Positions 22,038 through 33,382 of a stretch of DNA of 64,000 nt are shown here, in pieces. The position numbers were made by a program, and so were the translations under genes. Origin of the DNA: Cryptomeria japonica. Taxonomy: Eukaryota; Streptophyta; Pinopsida; Cupressales; Cupressaceae. The DNA lies in the NCBI RefSeq assembly GCF_030272615.1, contig NC_081406.1:401898939-401962938 (forward strand), given 5' to 3'. The stretch's first letter is position 1; every line of letters starts with the position of its first letter. The notes below the pieces were generated by a model, which worked only from the letters and a program-made list of their open reading frames with translations, ran no database searches and was not told the DNA's origin.

Positions 22038-25000
22038 TCAACCTTTTAGTTGGGTAGTTATTATCTGAAAAAGATCACCCAAAATTAAGTTTATACTATC
22101 CATAAACTTTTTGCTATCTTTTATTGCTTTTTCAGTCCTCTTCACAGTACCGGTGAGATGCTACAATTGTTTTGCCAGTGTTTTACTTCCCTGTGCTAAT
22201 GCCTCTGAGATTTCCTTTCGCAGAGATGCTAGATAGTCCAATCTTGGACTTAGTTTAGATCTCAAGTGTTTTGCCTTGTTTATTATTGTCTCTTTCTCTC
22301 TTTCCTGTTTAAGTAATTCTACCTCAAAATTTGCTAACTTATCTTCAAAAATAGATAGTGAGTTCGGTGAGTTGACAAAATTGTCTGCAAGCTTGTTTAT
22401 CTCTTCCTGTGTCTTGCTTATTTTCTTGTCAATATCTATAGTAAGGAAGTTTGTTTTGCAAGTGTCTTTATACAGCTTTTTATACTCTTTTAACAAAATA
22501 CACAGTTCCGGTAGAAGTGTGTCAAAGTCTCTATTACACTTCTTTATTTATTCTTCAAAGAATTTCTGTTTCTCCTTTTCTACCATGTCCTTTACAGATT
22601 CTTCCTTTATTTTCTCAATATTTCCATAAATGTATTTACATAATGTTTCCAACTATCCTAAAGAATCTTTATTATCTATATTACAATTAGGAGCAATTAT
22701 CTTCAAAATTGGTATTGAATCATCTATTGCTTTGTAAGCTTGTGAACTATAGTCAGTTATTTTCTTGATGGATTCAAGTAATACCTCAGTCACATTTGTT
22801 GCCTTTGATGATGACCCAACAAACTGAGTACCGGTGGAAGTGACCATACTTGTATTGACCTCTGGTAGGTCAGTTTGTGTCTGCATTTCCTTTAGCATTG
22901 GTTTTCCTACTTCATTGCTTATCGGTGGCATTGTTTCCTTGTGACCCTGTTCTGGAGCCTTTAGCTCTGTCGGTTTCTTGGTTTGTGCCTCAGATTCCAT
23001 CTTTTTCCCTGTATCCTTTGCCGGTTGCTCTGTATCTCCTATTACCGGAGGCTCTTTAGCCATGTCTAATTTTTCACTTGTATCTTTATCAACTGTTATG
23101 TTGATCTTTTGGGTAACAACATTTATAGTATATAGGACTTCAGGATTTGAATTGCTATCCTCTACATCCATGCTTTCAGCTGCCGGTTGGTTTTTAGGGG
23201 TTGTAATTTTTACAGGTGGAGGTAGGTTATCTTTAACCTTTATGCTTGGAGGTCCACCAGTTTTTCCTTTCCCTTTGTCCTTATCCTTCTGATATACCTT
23301 AATAGGCTTGGGATTCCTATATTCTTCTTGTTTTTATTTTTCAACCAAAAATATGTCCCAACCATCTTCTGTATCCTCTGAAACTTCTGTAACTCTTCCT
23401 GCCATCAGTGAAATATGCCGGTGTGCAGTGGAAAAAACTGTCTAGTTAGCCTGAGCTATCAGATCATCAATTTCCTTTGGGGAGTTTACCAGATATACAG
23501 CAAGTAGTTTTTCTTTTTTTATTTTCTTGTCTAGTTCAATTACTCCTTGCCTTCTGGCCTCAAGTCTTTTGTATAGGTCATCAGGAATTTCATTTATGAC
23601 TTCCATCAAAAACTTTTTGAACATGTTCATATGTAATATTACACTCTCCTCAACTTTCCCTTTCTCATCAGCCGATAGGGTGTCATAAATTTTCCCTATG
23701 TTTTTCAGTTTTCCTTCCTCTATGATCTCATTTAACAAAATGTCTAGAGGTGCCAAGTCAATTTTTGTCTTTTTCTTTTTCTTAGGAGTCAGCTTCTTTT
23801 TAGGTGTGACCTTTCTGACCGGAGATCTCACAACTTGTTGCTTTTGCCTTGTCCTTCTAGGTGAAGGAGTGGTTTCCGGTGAGGGATCTCTTTTCCTAAC
23901 AACTCTTTTAAAGGTTGCTAGCATGTCTCCTTCCGAAGAAGTACCTACCGGTGATAGATGAGCTTTAGGTTGTGGGGCTGCCAACTCATCTTTAGTTATG
24001 TCGGTTTTCTTTAGTACATCTTCCTTAATGGCTTTTGCTTGTGTGGATCCTTTTCTCACAAATGCCTCTACCTTCTTCACTCTTTTCTTGGACCGTATTT
24101 GTTTTTCTATTGTTTCAGCACTACCAAATACTTCCTCCTTAGGTTCATTGGGGGCTTCCAGAAGTGCTTTGACATAAGTTTCAACTATGTGGTCATCTAT
24201 CTCATAGCCCATTTCTATTACCCAGATTGTTCTTGGGATGACTTCTTCCATCCATATTTCATCCTTTTTGATAACAAAGCATATATCATCTTTGTATTTA
24301 TCTACAATTTTCTGAGATAACATTGTCCTTTTCTTCATTTTTGTCTTTAGTGCTTGGAAAAAGTCATGAATGTTGTTTTCTTTGTTCTCACCCATGGTGT
24401 TGAACAGTTCTGTCAATTGCTTTCCTACTGGTATGTCATATCCTAGTTCTTTATATCCTATACCAGGAACTTGTTTTGTTATATGAAGCATTAGACATAC
24501 TAACAGATTTCCAAATTAGAAATTTCCTTTCTTATCCTTCTTTATCTGTCCAAGGTTGTCTATCAGTTCATCTTTTAACCATTCACAGATGTCAATTTTT
24601 TCATTGTCTGTTATCATATCATAAGCACTCTTAATGCATAAACTTGAAACTAAGTTAAGTCTATTGGCATGAGTGGCTTTGTAACCTAATATCATACTTA
24701 TGAATCTCACATTTGTATCCTTTACATCATTAACCCTTAAAGATCTTTTATCAAATGTTGCACCTGTTAGGTCTATGACTAAATCATTTGAAACTTTCTT
24801 GTTCTTGTCTGGTCTTTTACCGGTGGCCGGTAACCCTGTGACAGCCTTTACCACTTGCTTGGTGATCTTATGAATTGCATCTAACTAGAAAAATTCTCCA
24901 TGAACTCTGCTTAACACTATCCTAATCACAGCCTTAGGAAATTCAGGAATTCTAAGGATTTCTATGAATCCTAGGGTTTCAATGATTTTGTGTTCAGCTT

Positions 25001-25259
25001 TGACATTGCCGGTATCATCACATATCTCGGTTTTATACATGGTTTTGATTTCCTCGTCTCCTAACTCTTCAATATTGCAGTGAATATACATTCTAGGGTC
25101 TTCATCATATACAATACCTTTAGGGATTTGAGAAAATGCACCTAAGGTATCATCCTTCTTTGCTATTTTGGGGACCAACTGAAATACGGGCCTAGGTCTT
25201 TTAATTACTTCCAAAATAGTAGGGTTTGCTATGTATTCAATTGCAGAGGTGGATGCCAT
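22038..25259 (-). pseudogene. B2 ORF2: 1,073-codon protein of unknown function
   Basis: I do not recognise this protein. From ATG 25259 (MASTSAIEYIANP) to TGA 22038 one reading frame runs without a frameshift, broken only by seven stops (24885, 24516, 23442, 23334, 22653, 22548, 22161; left base of each codon). Order: an N-terminal domain (GAFSQIPKGIVYD, RVHGEFF); a domain with ITKQVVKAVTGLPATG and a helical segment; KDDICFVIKKDEIW; a basic stretch near residues 465-500 (PKKKLTPKKKKKTK) that looks like a nuclear localisation or RNA-binding signal; a Lys/Pro/Glu-rich linker; and a long helical C-terminus ending in DLFQIITTQLKG. There are no DSG, DDE, YVDD or RNase H motifs. E and B3 carry relatives. 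The frame's survival suggests it coded until recently in the element's history. Confidence 0.8.
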
Positions 25260-25561
25260 GATTAAATACCTTTTTCTGTCTTGGATGGATGATTGCTTGA
25301 AGTGTGCTTGCTTCTTGCTCAAAATGCCTTAGCTCGGAAATCTTCGCGCTCTCTGAAAGTTTGAAATCACGGTGAAATGAAATGGAGCAAAAACCTTATT
25401 TTATAAAGTCTTTTTCGCTATCTACCACATTAATTGCATGCTAGTTAAGTACTCACTTAACATTGTTTGTCAGTAATAAGTGATTTTCAACTTCTTATCT
25501 CTAACCGAGGGAATAATAGCACATGTGTTGTTAGATTGCCAAACCCTCAAGACAATTTTCT

Positions 25562-26695
25562 TCAATTAGATGAAGAACTTCCTACCGGTGGAGCACTACT
25601 CTGTCCTGCCGATGAAGCATTTGTTGGTTCTACCGATGGAGGAGTATTCCCAATATTTAGATTAGCTTTTCTAATCCATTGCTTTGAGAATTCTTTCTTA
25701 ACCTCTTCAACTTTTTCTTTACCTTTCAAACTAGCACTTTTGTTGTCTACCGGTGTACCTTTACTTCTACAAAATTTAGCAATATGCCCAATCTTGTTAC
25801 ATGCATAACAAGTTACATTATTTTTCTGAATAGCTTTCCCATAACCTATGCTGGTTTGTGTTCTGCATTGATTAGATAGATGTCCAAATCTTCCACAAAC
25901 ATAACATCTCACATTCATTCTGCAGTTTTCAGAGTTATGACCAACTTTGTTGCGTTTGGAGCATTGACTAGTGGGTGGATTGATATTATGATAATTCCTA
26001 GATCTACATTCAATTTCCCTATGACCATATTTATTATAGTTAAAGCATTTTCCATTAAATTTATAAGCATTAGGTGGTCTTGCCGGTTTGCTGTGATCCT
26101 GAGTATTTGCAGTACCAGAGCTTTCTCCAACTTCAAAGCCAATTCCAGAAGTGTCACCTTTGGGTTTTTTATTCTTCAATAAGGTACCAAGTTCTTTTGA
26201 GCTTTTCTTGAATTTTTCTTTATGTTGATTTGCAGTTTCCAATTCCCTTTCCAAGATTTCTTTTTGTCTCATTAGTTCATTTGAGTCATTCTAAGTATGC
26301 ATCGGATCTATCTTCAACATGTCATTCTCATAGCTAAGTCTTGTGTTCTCATTTGCTGCATCACTTAGTCTTCTGATCAATTCTTCTTCATTCTTCTTTC
26401 TGTCCTCAATCTCTTTGCAAAATCTCATATTCATATCCTGCATTTCATTTTTTGTTGTCATGATCTCTTGTTTCAACTTGCTTATCATATCATTAAGTGA
26501 TTCATTTTCATCATTCTCATTTTGCAATTTTTCACAGAGTTCTCTTCTCTTATTTCTTGTAACAGTAAGATTTTCTTGAAGTGCCTGAATGATATCCTGA
26601 GCTGCTCTTAAATCATCTTCTAATTTGATATTTTTCAACTTTTCTACATCATAGTCAGTAAGAGTTCCTTCAAGTTGCTTCATTAGATTTTCCAT
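25562..26695 (-). pseudogene. B2 ORF1: gag-like coiled coil with four zinc knuckles
   Basis: 377 codons from ATG 26695, 58 bases inside the primer site. One TAG at codon 135 (26291-26293) is the only break. Residues 1-170 are heptad-rich coiled coil (for example DDLRAAQDIIQALQENL and EEELIRRLSDAANENTRL). From about residue 215 come four CCHC units: CFNYNKYGHREIEC and CSKRNKVGHNSENC (each missing the second Cys), then CYVCGRFGHLSNQC and CYACNKIGHIAKFC (intact). A Ser/Pro-rich tail ends it. It sits where gag should be, so RNA packaging is the likely role. It has no UBN2 capsid fold like that of element A's gag. Confidence 0.82.
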
Positions 26696-26752
26696 CTTTA
26701 ATAGTGTCAAGATCTCCCTCAAGCTATTAGGCTTCTGAAAATAGAGGACTAG

Positions 26753-26766
26753 GCTCTGATACCAAT
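26753..26766 (-). other. Primer binding site of element B2
   Basis: The complement reads ATTGGTATCAGAGC, matching initiator Met tRNA, directly next to the LTR. Confidence 0.9.
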
Positions 26767-27562
26767 TGTTAGGGTTCCCACAGATACTGAGAGGGGGTGG
26801 TGAATCAGTATCTAACCGGTAATCAGAATTTCTTAAGTTAAAACATGCAACACATAAAGTAGCAGTATACTGGTATGCAATAATTAATGCAATAAATAGA
26901 ATCAAAAACATCCACATGAAAAGAACACCATCACACAAGATGTTTAACAAGGAAACTCGGTGTGCGAAAAACCTCGGTGGGATTTGTGACCCACAATATT
27001 CACTTACTGGCCAATAAGAGAATATTACTTACAATAGGGGCCTACACATGCAGGAAGGCCAACTACCTAGAGCTCACTGCTCAATGAGAAGTCACACTAA
27101 CTTACAATGAGGATTAAACTAATCCAAAGACTTGTACTTCTTTACAATAGCATCTCCAATGCTAGATTCAGTACCAGTTCTAACTCTGTTCTTTACATAT
27201 ACCCTTGACCTATAACTTGCACATTAGGTCTGCCTAATAATTTTCTTTATGCTCGCTTCCTTACTTTCCTAAATGTGTACAATGATCTCTTTTATATACA
27301 AGAGTCATTTTACAATTTGCCAAGTCGGCTTACAATAATAATCAAAATATTACATATCAAAACTCCTGTCAGCCTCTATGCCAGTATACATCTTTTCTTC
27401 TATGCCGGTGTCGGTGTCGGTGTAGAGTGATCTTTGATGATGTTGGTGCACTCTCTTGCTTGTGTAATGCTTTGCCGATGTGATGTCTTGCCGGTGCCAT
27501 AGGATTGCAAGGTTGCCATCAATGACAAAACCTTCAATCATAGACAATGTCTCATTGGAGTG
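26767..27562 (-). repeat. 5' LTR of element B2, main part
   Basis: Aligns with 21014-21823. The last 14 bases (tccatatgccaaca) are displaced to 38861-38874 by the insertion of element C. The end hairpin is perfect (GATACTGA 26783-26790, TCAGTATC 26805-26812). Confidence 0.9.
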
Positions 27563-30152
27563 TGTTGGGATTGATTAAAATTGAGTCAAATTTAGAGGCC
27601 CATTTCAAAATTTTGCTCTGCATGTCAGAAAAGTACCTAAATAAGTCAGTTTGAATGCCTAGTTAGCAAGGGGGTAAAATGGAGCCAGTTGATTTTCAGA
27701 GGGTAAGGCTCAGGATTCATGTCCTACAAATTTCATTTGGCCTATTCAATGATGTGCAACTTTTATAATTCAATTTGGATAAGTTTATGAGGTACCCATT
27801 TTGAGGGGTGAGCTGGAAGTGCATTTTAGGCACAAGTGCAAATTTTATTAAGTAGCCTACTTTGAGCGATTATATCTTTTTCCCTATTGATCATCATGAA
27901 GAAATTAAAAGTGGATTCAATTCTATGCATAAATGTGAGTCAGCCTACAAAATTTCAAATCCTAACGAATCCGTTTGCTTCGTTTTCATAGCCAAATCCG
28001 TTTGTAGTTTGTGAGGTTTGCACAAGTGTAAAAATGTCCCGGTGAATGTCATGTTAGAATGTTTATTCTGGGCTAATGTTGGTATAAATGTTGAGCTACG
28101 TTTCAAATTTCAAGCCTTTATCAATCCGTTTGATCGGTTTTCAAAAGGATTCATTTTGCCATCAAATTCAGTTATCCGCACTTCTAGTGTTATATCAATT
28201 AATGTAGCCATTTTTGTGAGCACGCCGTTTGCATCCTGTCAGTCTGGTGATCGAACTAAGAATTCAAAGATTTAATATGTACTTAAAGGTACCTGTGTTC
28301 CAAATTTGAGGGCCTACGGAGGTCGTTTGATATTTTTGAGAAAGGCATCATGTGTTGCCAGAACATTGACTTCATCAGGTCCACAGTGTCGACAAAGCCA
28401 GTTGGCCGTTTTCGGAAATTAATATCTCTTCGCTCGGGACTCATCTTGAGAAACCGTTTGGTAGATATCATCCTTGTATATCAAAGTACATGCCTATCAG
28501 ATGGCGAGCTCCAGAAAGGTGTTTTGACAGGTTTGAAAATTACATCTTCGCGATTAAATGCAAAAAATGTGGCGTAATTGCCTGAAAGTTGCAAAATGCA
28601 ATTTTATGATCCGAAAATGGTGCCGATCGATTCCAGAGGTATGTTTGAGGTTCCTAAGATATTCCAGAGGCCAGTAGCTTGAAAACGAATTTTTTTTTAG
28701 TCGGACCCACTTTGGGGCCCAACCTGGCTCATGCCTGTGCTTTAATTTTAATGGTGAAATGTTCTTTTTTCCTGGCAATATATGTGTATCCATATTGGCT
28801 CGAATGCAATTCACCAGTCGGACAATGAGAGAGAAGAGAAACTCCAATACCAAATGCGAATTGGTATGTGGAAAATTGAAAGGTTTTCAAATTAAATAAA
28901 GCTGGCATGTTTTGATGCAAATGCACTTGGCAGCCGTGGTGTTGAGAAGACCATTTAAAAGTTTTAAACCAAATGCATTGGCATGTGGAAATTTATTAAA
29001 CCTTTCAACCAAATGTAATTTGGGAGGTTGAAAGCCAAATTCCACAACCTTCCCAGCATTCTCCTTGTTGTGTGTGATGTCTGGGAGTGCATTCTAAAAC
29101 TCCAGCCAATACAAACAACAATTTAATCCTTTGTGTGGAGTTTTGGGGGGCAGCTTTTAACCAAATGAAATTACCTCTACCAGCAGCCTCCCTTTACGTG
29201 GAGTGAAGTTTAAAATGTAGAAGCTTTCAATTAAATGCAAACACTTAATGGCAGCTCCTGCGTGGATGGGTGTGGTTAAGTTTTCAATGGAACTCCAACG
29301 AATGCACATTGGCAAGGCTAATATCCTCTCCTCTTGCATGAGCTTAATGAAAAGCCATTAAAACAAGAATAACAGCAGTTTAGTCTCTCACGATGGCCGG
29401 AGATTGGGCAGGTTGAAGTCTTCCAGCAGTAGCAAGAGGCAATGTGCAACAGTAGCATGGATTGGGCACATTGGATTTTATAAAATACAAATGGAAAGTG
29501 TTTTGTCCCCAATCCTCTCCTCTGCGTGGTCTCTCAGCACTTGGAACTTTCAATGAATGCAACCAGCACCAAATATGGAATGATGGATCGCCCCCCATTT
29601 AGATAGTAGATAATGCATTTCAAACAGGGAGATTCACAGTATGGTTACCAGCAACAATATCATCAAACAAACATAGCAGCCACATGACTTTGCCATCCCC
29701 TCTTTGTGGTATTGAAAAGAAATTAGAAACCCCAACCATATGCAATGATGTGAGGTGCAGCTGTGTGGAATGGAGTTTCAGATGTTTTATAAACTTCCAA
29801 GCAATGCAAATGAATCTGGAAAACGCCATTGGCAAGTCTCAGAAACCTCCAAAATGCAGTCCCAGGCTTAATGTTTTAATCCACATTGGCTGGGAAGTGG
29901 GATATTTTAATGTTTATATGCAAAAACGCACTATAGTAATATGTCTAAGCCATAAAGGCTTTTGATAGATGGTGCCTATGGGCGCCCAAGGTGGGCCCAT
30001 GCGCGAGCACGCTTCCCGAGGCGACAGAGGAGGTGGGTCGACGAAGACCAAGTGGACCCCACACAGGCACGCTTCCTGAGGCAGATAGGCAAAATTTTGT
30101 AGAGGAAGGTTGGGTTAACGAGTGAGCAGGTTCAAGATGGATCAACGATGCG

Positions 30153-30203
30153 CGCTATTTCGCGAAGGGAAGATGCACGTCGTTTAAACCCCGTGAAATA
30201 GCG
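30153..30203 (+). promoter_or_regulatory. Inverted repeat in the C LTR promoter
   Basis: CGCTATTTCGCG (30153-30164) faces CGTGAAATAGCG (30192-30203) across 27 bases, with one G.T pair. The other LTR has CGCGAAATAGTG in the right arm, so pairing is again nearly complete. Confidence 0.5.
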
Positions 30204-30395
30204 AAAGTGAACGAGAGTCATCCACGTGTCGTGATAGGTGGCAGTCCAGCAGGCGGGTCCCGGTGAGGTGGCACACAGTTGGCGCACAGGTGGTAGTCCA
30301 GTGGCAATGAAGTGGCGACCAAGTGGCAGTGATGAAGCAAATGATGTGGTGGTGGTGAGGTGTCATCCCAGGTGGCATCCGGTCAACCCCATCGA

Positions 30396-30416
30396 CCAAT
30401 CAGAGGCCGCCACGTG
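30396..30416 (+). promoter_or_regulatory. CCAAT box and G-box in the C LTR
   Basis: CCAAT at 30396-30400 and CACGTG at 30411-30416 lie about 150 bp upstream of TATAAAG. Another CACGTGTC is at 30223-30230. In the 3' LTR the second G-box has become CATGTG. These are standard plant promoter motifs; activity is inferred only. Confidence 0.45.
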
Positions 30417-30561
30417 GCAAGGCGTCAGAGCACAAATGGAGACAAAAGTCAAAATTAAAATGAATAAATGATATAGTTTAAACTATAGAGAAATTCGAAA
30501 AATTTAAATGATGGGTCCATGTTGAGGATTAATTCGCCCAGGGCTCAATTTTTTGCCAAAG

Positions 30562-30568
30562 TATAAAG
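30562..30568 (+). promoter_or_regulatory. Likely TATA box of the C LTR
   Basis: TATAAAG, conserved in the 3' LTR near 38365. Transcription would start near 30595 and leave about 1 kb of R-U5 before the primer site. Confidence 0.45.
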
Positions 30569-31652
30569 TGTTATATGTTTTCGGAAAGCTCTCGGAGTGA
30601 GGAATCTAATTGTAAGGTTAATTTTGACAAATGTGGGATATTTTGGAAGCAGTTTTCACAGGAACAAAATTCAGCTAGAGGGGAGACACTTGGCAATTTT
30701 CAGTTGTAGATTTGATTCTCTTCCCTCTCCTTTTTATTCCCCATTCTTCTCAGTTGTAGGGGTCCCAGTTTTTGAGAGATTTGATCCAAGGGAGAAATCC
30801 GAAATTGCAGGTTCCAGTGATGGCATCCTTTTATCAATGCAAATGACAGTGTGTTCGTCTATGTTTTCAGTGTTGTCTTTACTGTAGGTTTAGTTTCAGT
30901 TTGCAGGTTCACACATATGCAAGGCATGTGTGAGTTTCCATGAAATTGTCTCCAAAATGTACTCAGATTCATATAATTTCATATTATCAAGGATAATTTG
31001 AGTTGTCTCTTTTAGATTTCTCTAAGAGTGTACTGTTGTCTTTTGGGTATTCTTCAAGGAAGGATTTAAATCCTAAAACCCAGCATTGATGATTTTGAAT
31101 GCATATTGGATATCTACATATAAGTATGGTTTTGTGATAGAGCAGAGGATTGTATTAATGTAAGGCATTGATACATGAAAATTTAATGTTGAAAAGAACT
31201 TGCATCTGAGATTTCTCATCCAGTTTTATGCATGACTCTATGGCCTGGATAAGACACTGGTCTCTTGTAATATTGAAAGGTTGTCAAAACACCATTTTAA
31301 AATCCAAAATCAGAATATCTTTTTATATTTTATGTTATGTGGAAGTGTCCCTCCATATCATGATTCAAAATGTTGAGTTGCAAGTGTGGATCTAGCCCAT
31401 CTACAATTATCTCTTAGTTTTTGAACCTTTTGAGATCCATCTGTTTTTGATTGATGCAGTCTTGTGTGTAATAGGTCTGATTAAATGCATCAAAGGTATA
31501 CCCGCCTAGGTTTTGTAGAGCTTGAAGAGTAGAAGGATTCATATCCTTGTCATGTTGTCCAAGCCCTGAGGTGTTTCATTGATTGAGATTGGCTATCTCA
31601 TAGATAGATTTGCAGGTATACTTGGGTTATCACTTTTGGTGAACAACAAAAA

Positions 31653-31670
31653 TGGCGACTCTGCTGGGGA
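31653..31670 (+). other. Primer binding site of element C
   Basis: tggcgactctgctgggga lies four bases after the LTR. This class of site is known from Tat/Ogre-type gypsy elements; I believe it matches an Arg tRNA, but have not checked a tRNA sequence. Confidence 0.65.
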
Positions 31671-32435
31671 ATAAATGGATATAAATGCTTGATTGATATG
31701 GTTAGAGGTTGAATGTGTTCCTAGTCCTGTCAATTTCATATCCAGCCAATCTGTCCATGGTGTATGAACAGAGTGTAAATTGGTTTCATGGTGAAGAAAA
31801 TGCTCCTTGTTTTGGATCTGCAAAATGATATGTGTTTCATATCATACTTTATGAAGGAGTAACAGTGAATGCATGGTTGAATGTTGTGAGAAGTTCTTTC
31901 AATTGTATGTGAATTTTTCCTAATTCCTTAGTTGGGTGGCGACTCTGTGGTTCATACCAGTATTAAACAACCTAGAAGAATGTTTATTGCAGCAAGATCG
32001 AAGGAGTAAAGAGAATTAAATTTGTGATTGAATGGCAATCTGCTGTTCAAAATATCCTCTATGCAAGAGGTGGCGACTCTGTGATAAAAGACCGTGCTAA
32101 AGTGTGAAGTAAATCTCCAGATCTGCAAGAGTTTACAGCTGCAAATCTCCAGGTATGTTTTTAGAGGTTTCAAATGCAAAGATATGTGCTCTGAAAATTA
32201 GAATGTGTAATGTCATTTTCCCATTTAGTGAACAGCACTAGTCTAGAGGGAAAGAGAGGATCTCAAAATTGATTTGCATATCTATGTTGCTAAAATATTC
32301 AGTGTATGTGATCTTTCGTAGTATGCAAATTTAGGAAAGATTTGTGTCAAGCAGTGTTATGAATAGATCAGTATAAGGATACTTGCTTGAGGTTTTTTAT
32401 TCCAGATTGTATAATCATTTGTGGGAGTAGGAAAA
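31671..32435 (+). other. Element C leader with two more primer-site-like copies
   Basis: A non-coding leader of about 765 bases. TGGCGACTCTG, the first 11 bases of the primer site, recurs at 31937-31947 and 32071-32081, each in a 'ggtggcgactctgtg' setting. Nothing else is recognised. Confidence 0.5.
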
Positions 32436-33382
32436 ATGAGCAGTAAAGATTTTCAGTCTTATGTATTTCCACATAGAGCCATGCCTGGTGAAGTGTCACA
32501 ACCGTATAATAGGAGAAGTTTCATCATGAACCATTATGTTGCTCTAAATTTCAGAGATATTCCGGGTTACCCACAGAAATCAGAAAGTATTTGCCCATAT
32601 TCAGTGGGAAGAAATCAGAATCAGCATGTCAACATTTGAAAAGATTTTCAGATTTGATAGGAGAGTTTGAAATTTGTCAAGAAGATGTATGCATGAAATT
32701 GTTTATTCAATCATTGAAAGAGGATGCAAGAGATTGGTTCTCTTTTTTGCTAGTGAATTCTATTACCTCATGGGAAGAATTGGTTTCAAATTTCATGGAT
32801 CAATTCGATGAGAAGGTGAGTGATTCCGACTTGTTGAAAGAGTTCACTTATATACAAATCAGGGAAGATGAATTGGTACCCACATTTAACATCAGATTTT
32901 CACAAGCTCTGTCCAAAATTTCCAGAAGGTATAAAATTGATGATAAAGTATGTCTGGATGTTTACATGAGTGCATTTGATGAGAAGATGGGTTTCCTATT
33001 GAGAAACAAAGAACCCAGAACATTGTATGAAGCCTTTAACACAGCTAGGGATATGGAAAATAACTTGAAGTTTGGAATCTCGAAGAGATTCGTGTTTGCT
33101 GTTGTTTCATACCAAAGCACCTTCAATGGTGGAATACCATATGAAGTTGAACAAATCATTCCTTGTCTAGGTGCATCAAGCTCTGCAGTTCCAAATGGCT
33201 TTTATGATGCATGTGTTTTAGATTTAAATGAGAGTCAAGAACCTTTGCCGTTAATGTCAGTTGTCTCTCGTAGTAGTGATGGAATGATCAGTGGGAAGCA
33301 TTGTGAAATGTTGATACAGAGACAGATATATACAACGGATATGTACCATTTGATTTGTATGCCGGTTATGCTGATTATGTGA
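32436..33382 (+). pseudogene. gag: Element C gag (Retrotrans_gag domain)
   Basis: ATG at 32436 (MSSKDFQSYVFP). A one-base shift near 32585 moves to the frame carrying the Retrotrans_gag core: LPIFSGKKSESACQHLKRF, EDVCMKLFIQSLKEDARDWF, ITSWEELVSNFMDQF and DELVPTFNIRFSQAL. This domain forms the capsid of gypsy particles. A second shift near 33350 leads into the acidic ORF that follows. No zinc knuckle was seen. Confidence 0.82.

Larger units (their letters stand above)
27563..31648 (+). repeat. 5' LTR of element C (4.1 kb)
   Basis: TGTTGGGATT ... GTGAACAACA. U3 contains a degenerate repeat region at about 28860-29900 built on 'aaccaaatgca' and 'ttggcaagg' words. A GC-richer segment at 29970-30430 holds many 'gtggca' words, an inverted repeat, CCAAT and G-box motifs, then a TATA box at 30562. 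Small open frames here are repeated in the other LTR, and I do not regard them as genes. Confidence 0.88.

Noticed and set aside
22276-24320. Plus-strand open frames across B2 ORF2 (for example 23698-23961, 24039-24320)
   Set aside because: They are antisense to ORF2, rich in Phe/Leu/Ser from A-rich codons read backwards, with no domain and no match in E.
25562-26695. Possible endogenous pararetrovirus capsid (coiled coil plus zinc knuckles)
   Set aside because: The unit is bounded by LTRs, a Met-tRNA primer site and a polypurine tract, and no movement protein, RT or viral polyprotein is present.
28018-29965. Several 60-99-codon frames repeated at 35821-37714
   Set aside because: Same reason: copies in the two LTRs of C, overlapping on both strands, with no recognisable product.
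30597-30887. 96-codon frame conserved in both C LTRs (also 38401-38691)
   Set aside because: LTRs share all sequence by descent, so the conservation says nothing about coding. The product has no domain and the frame overlaps R/U5.
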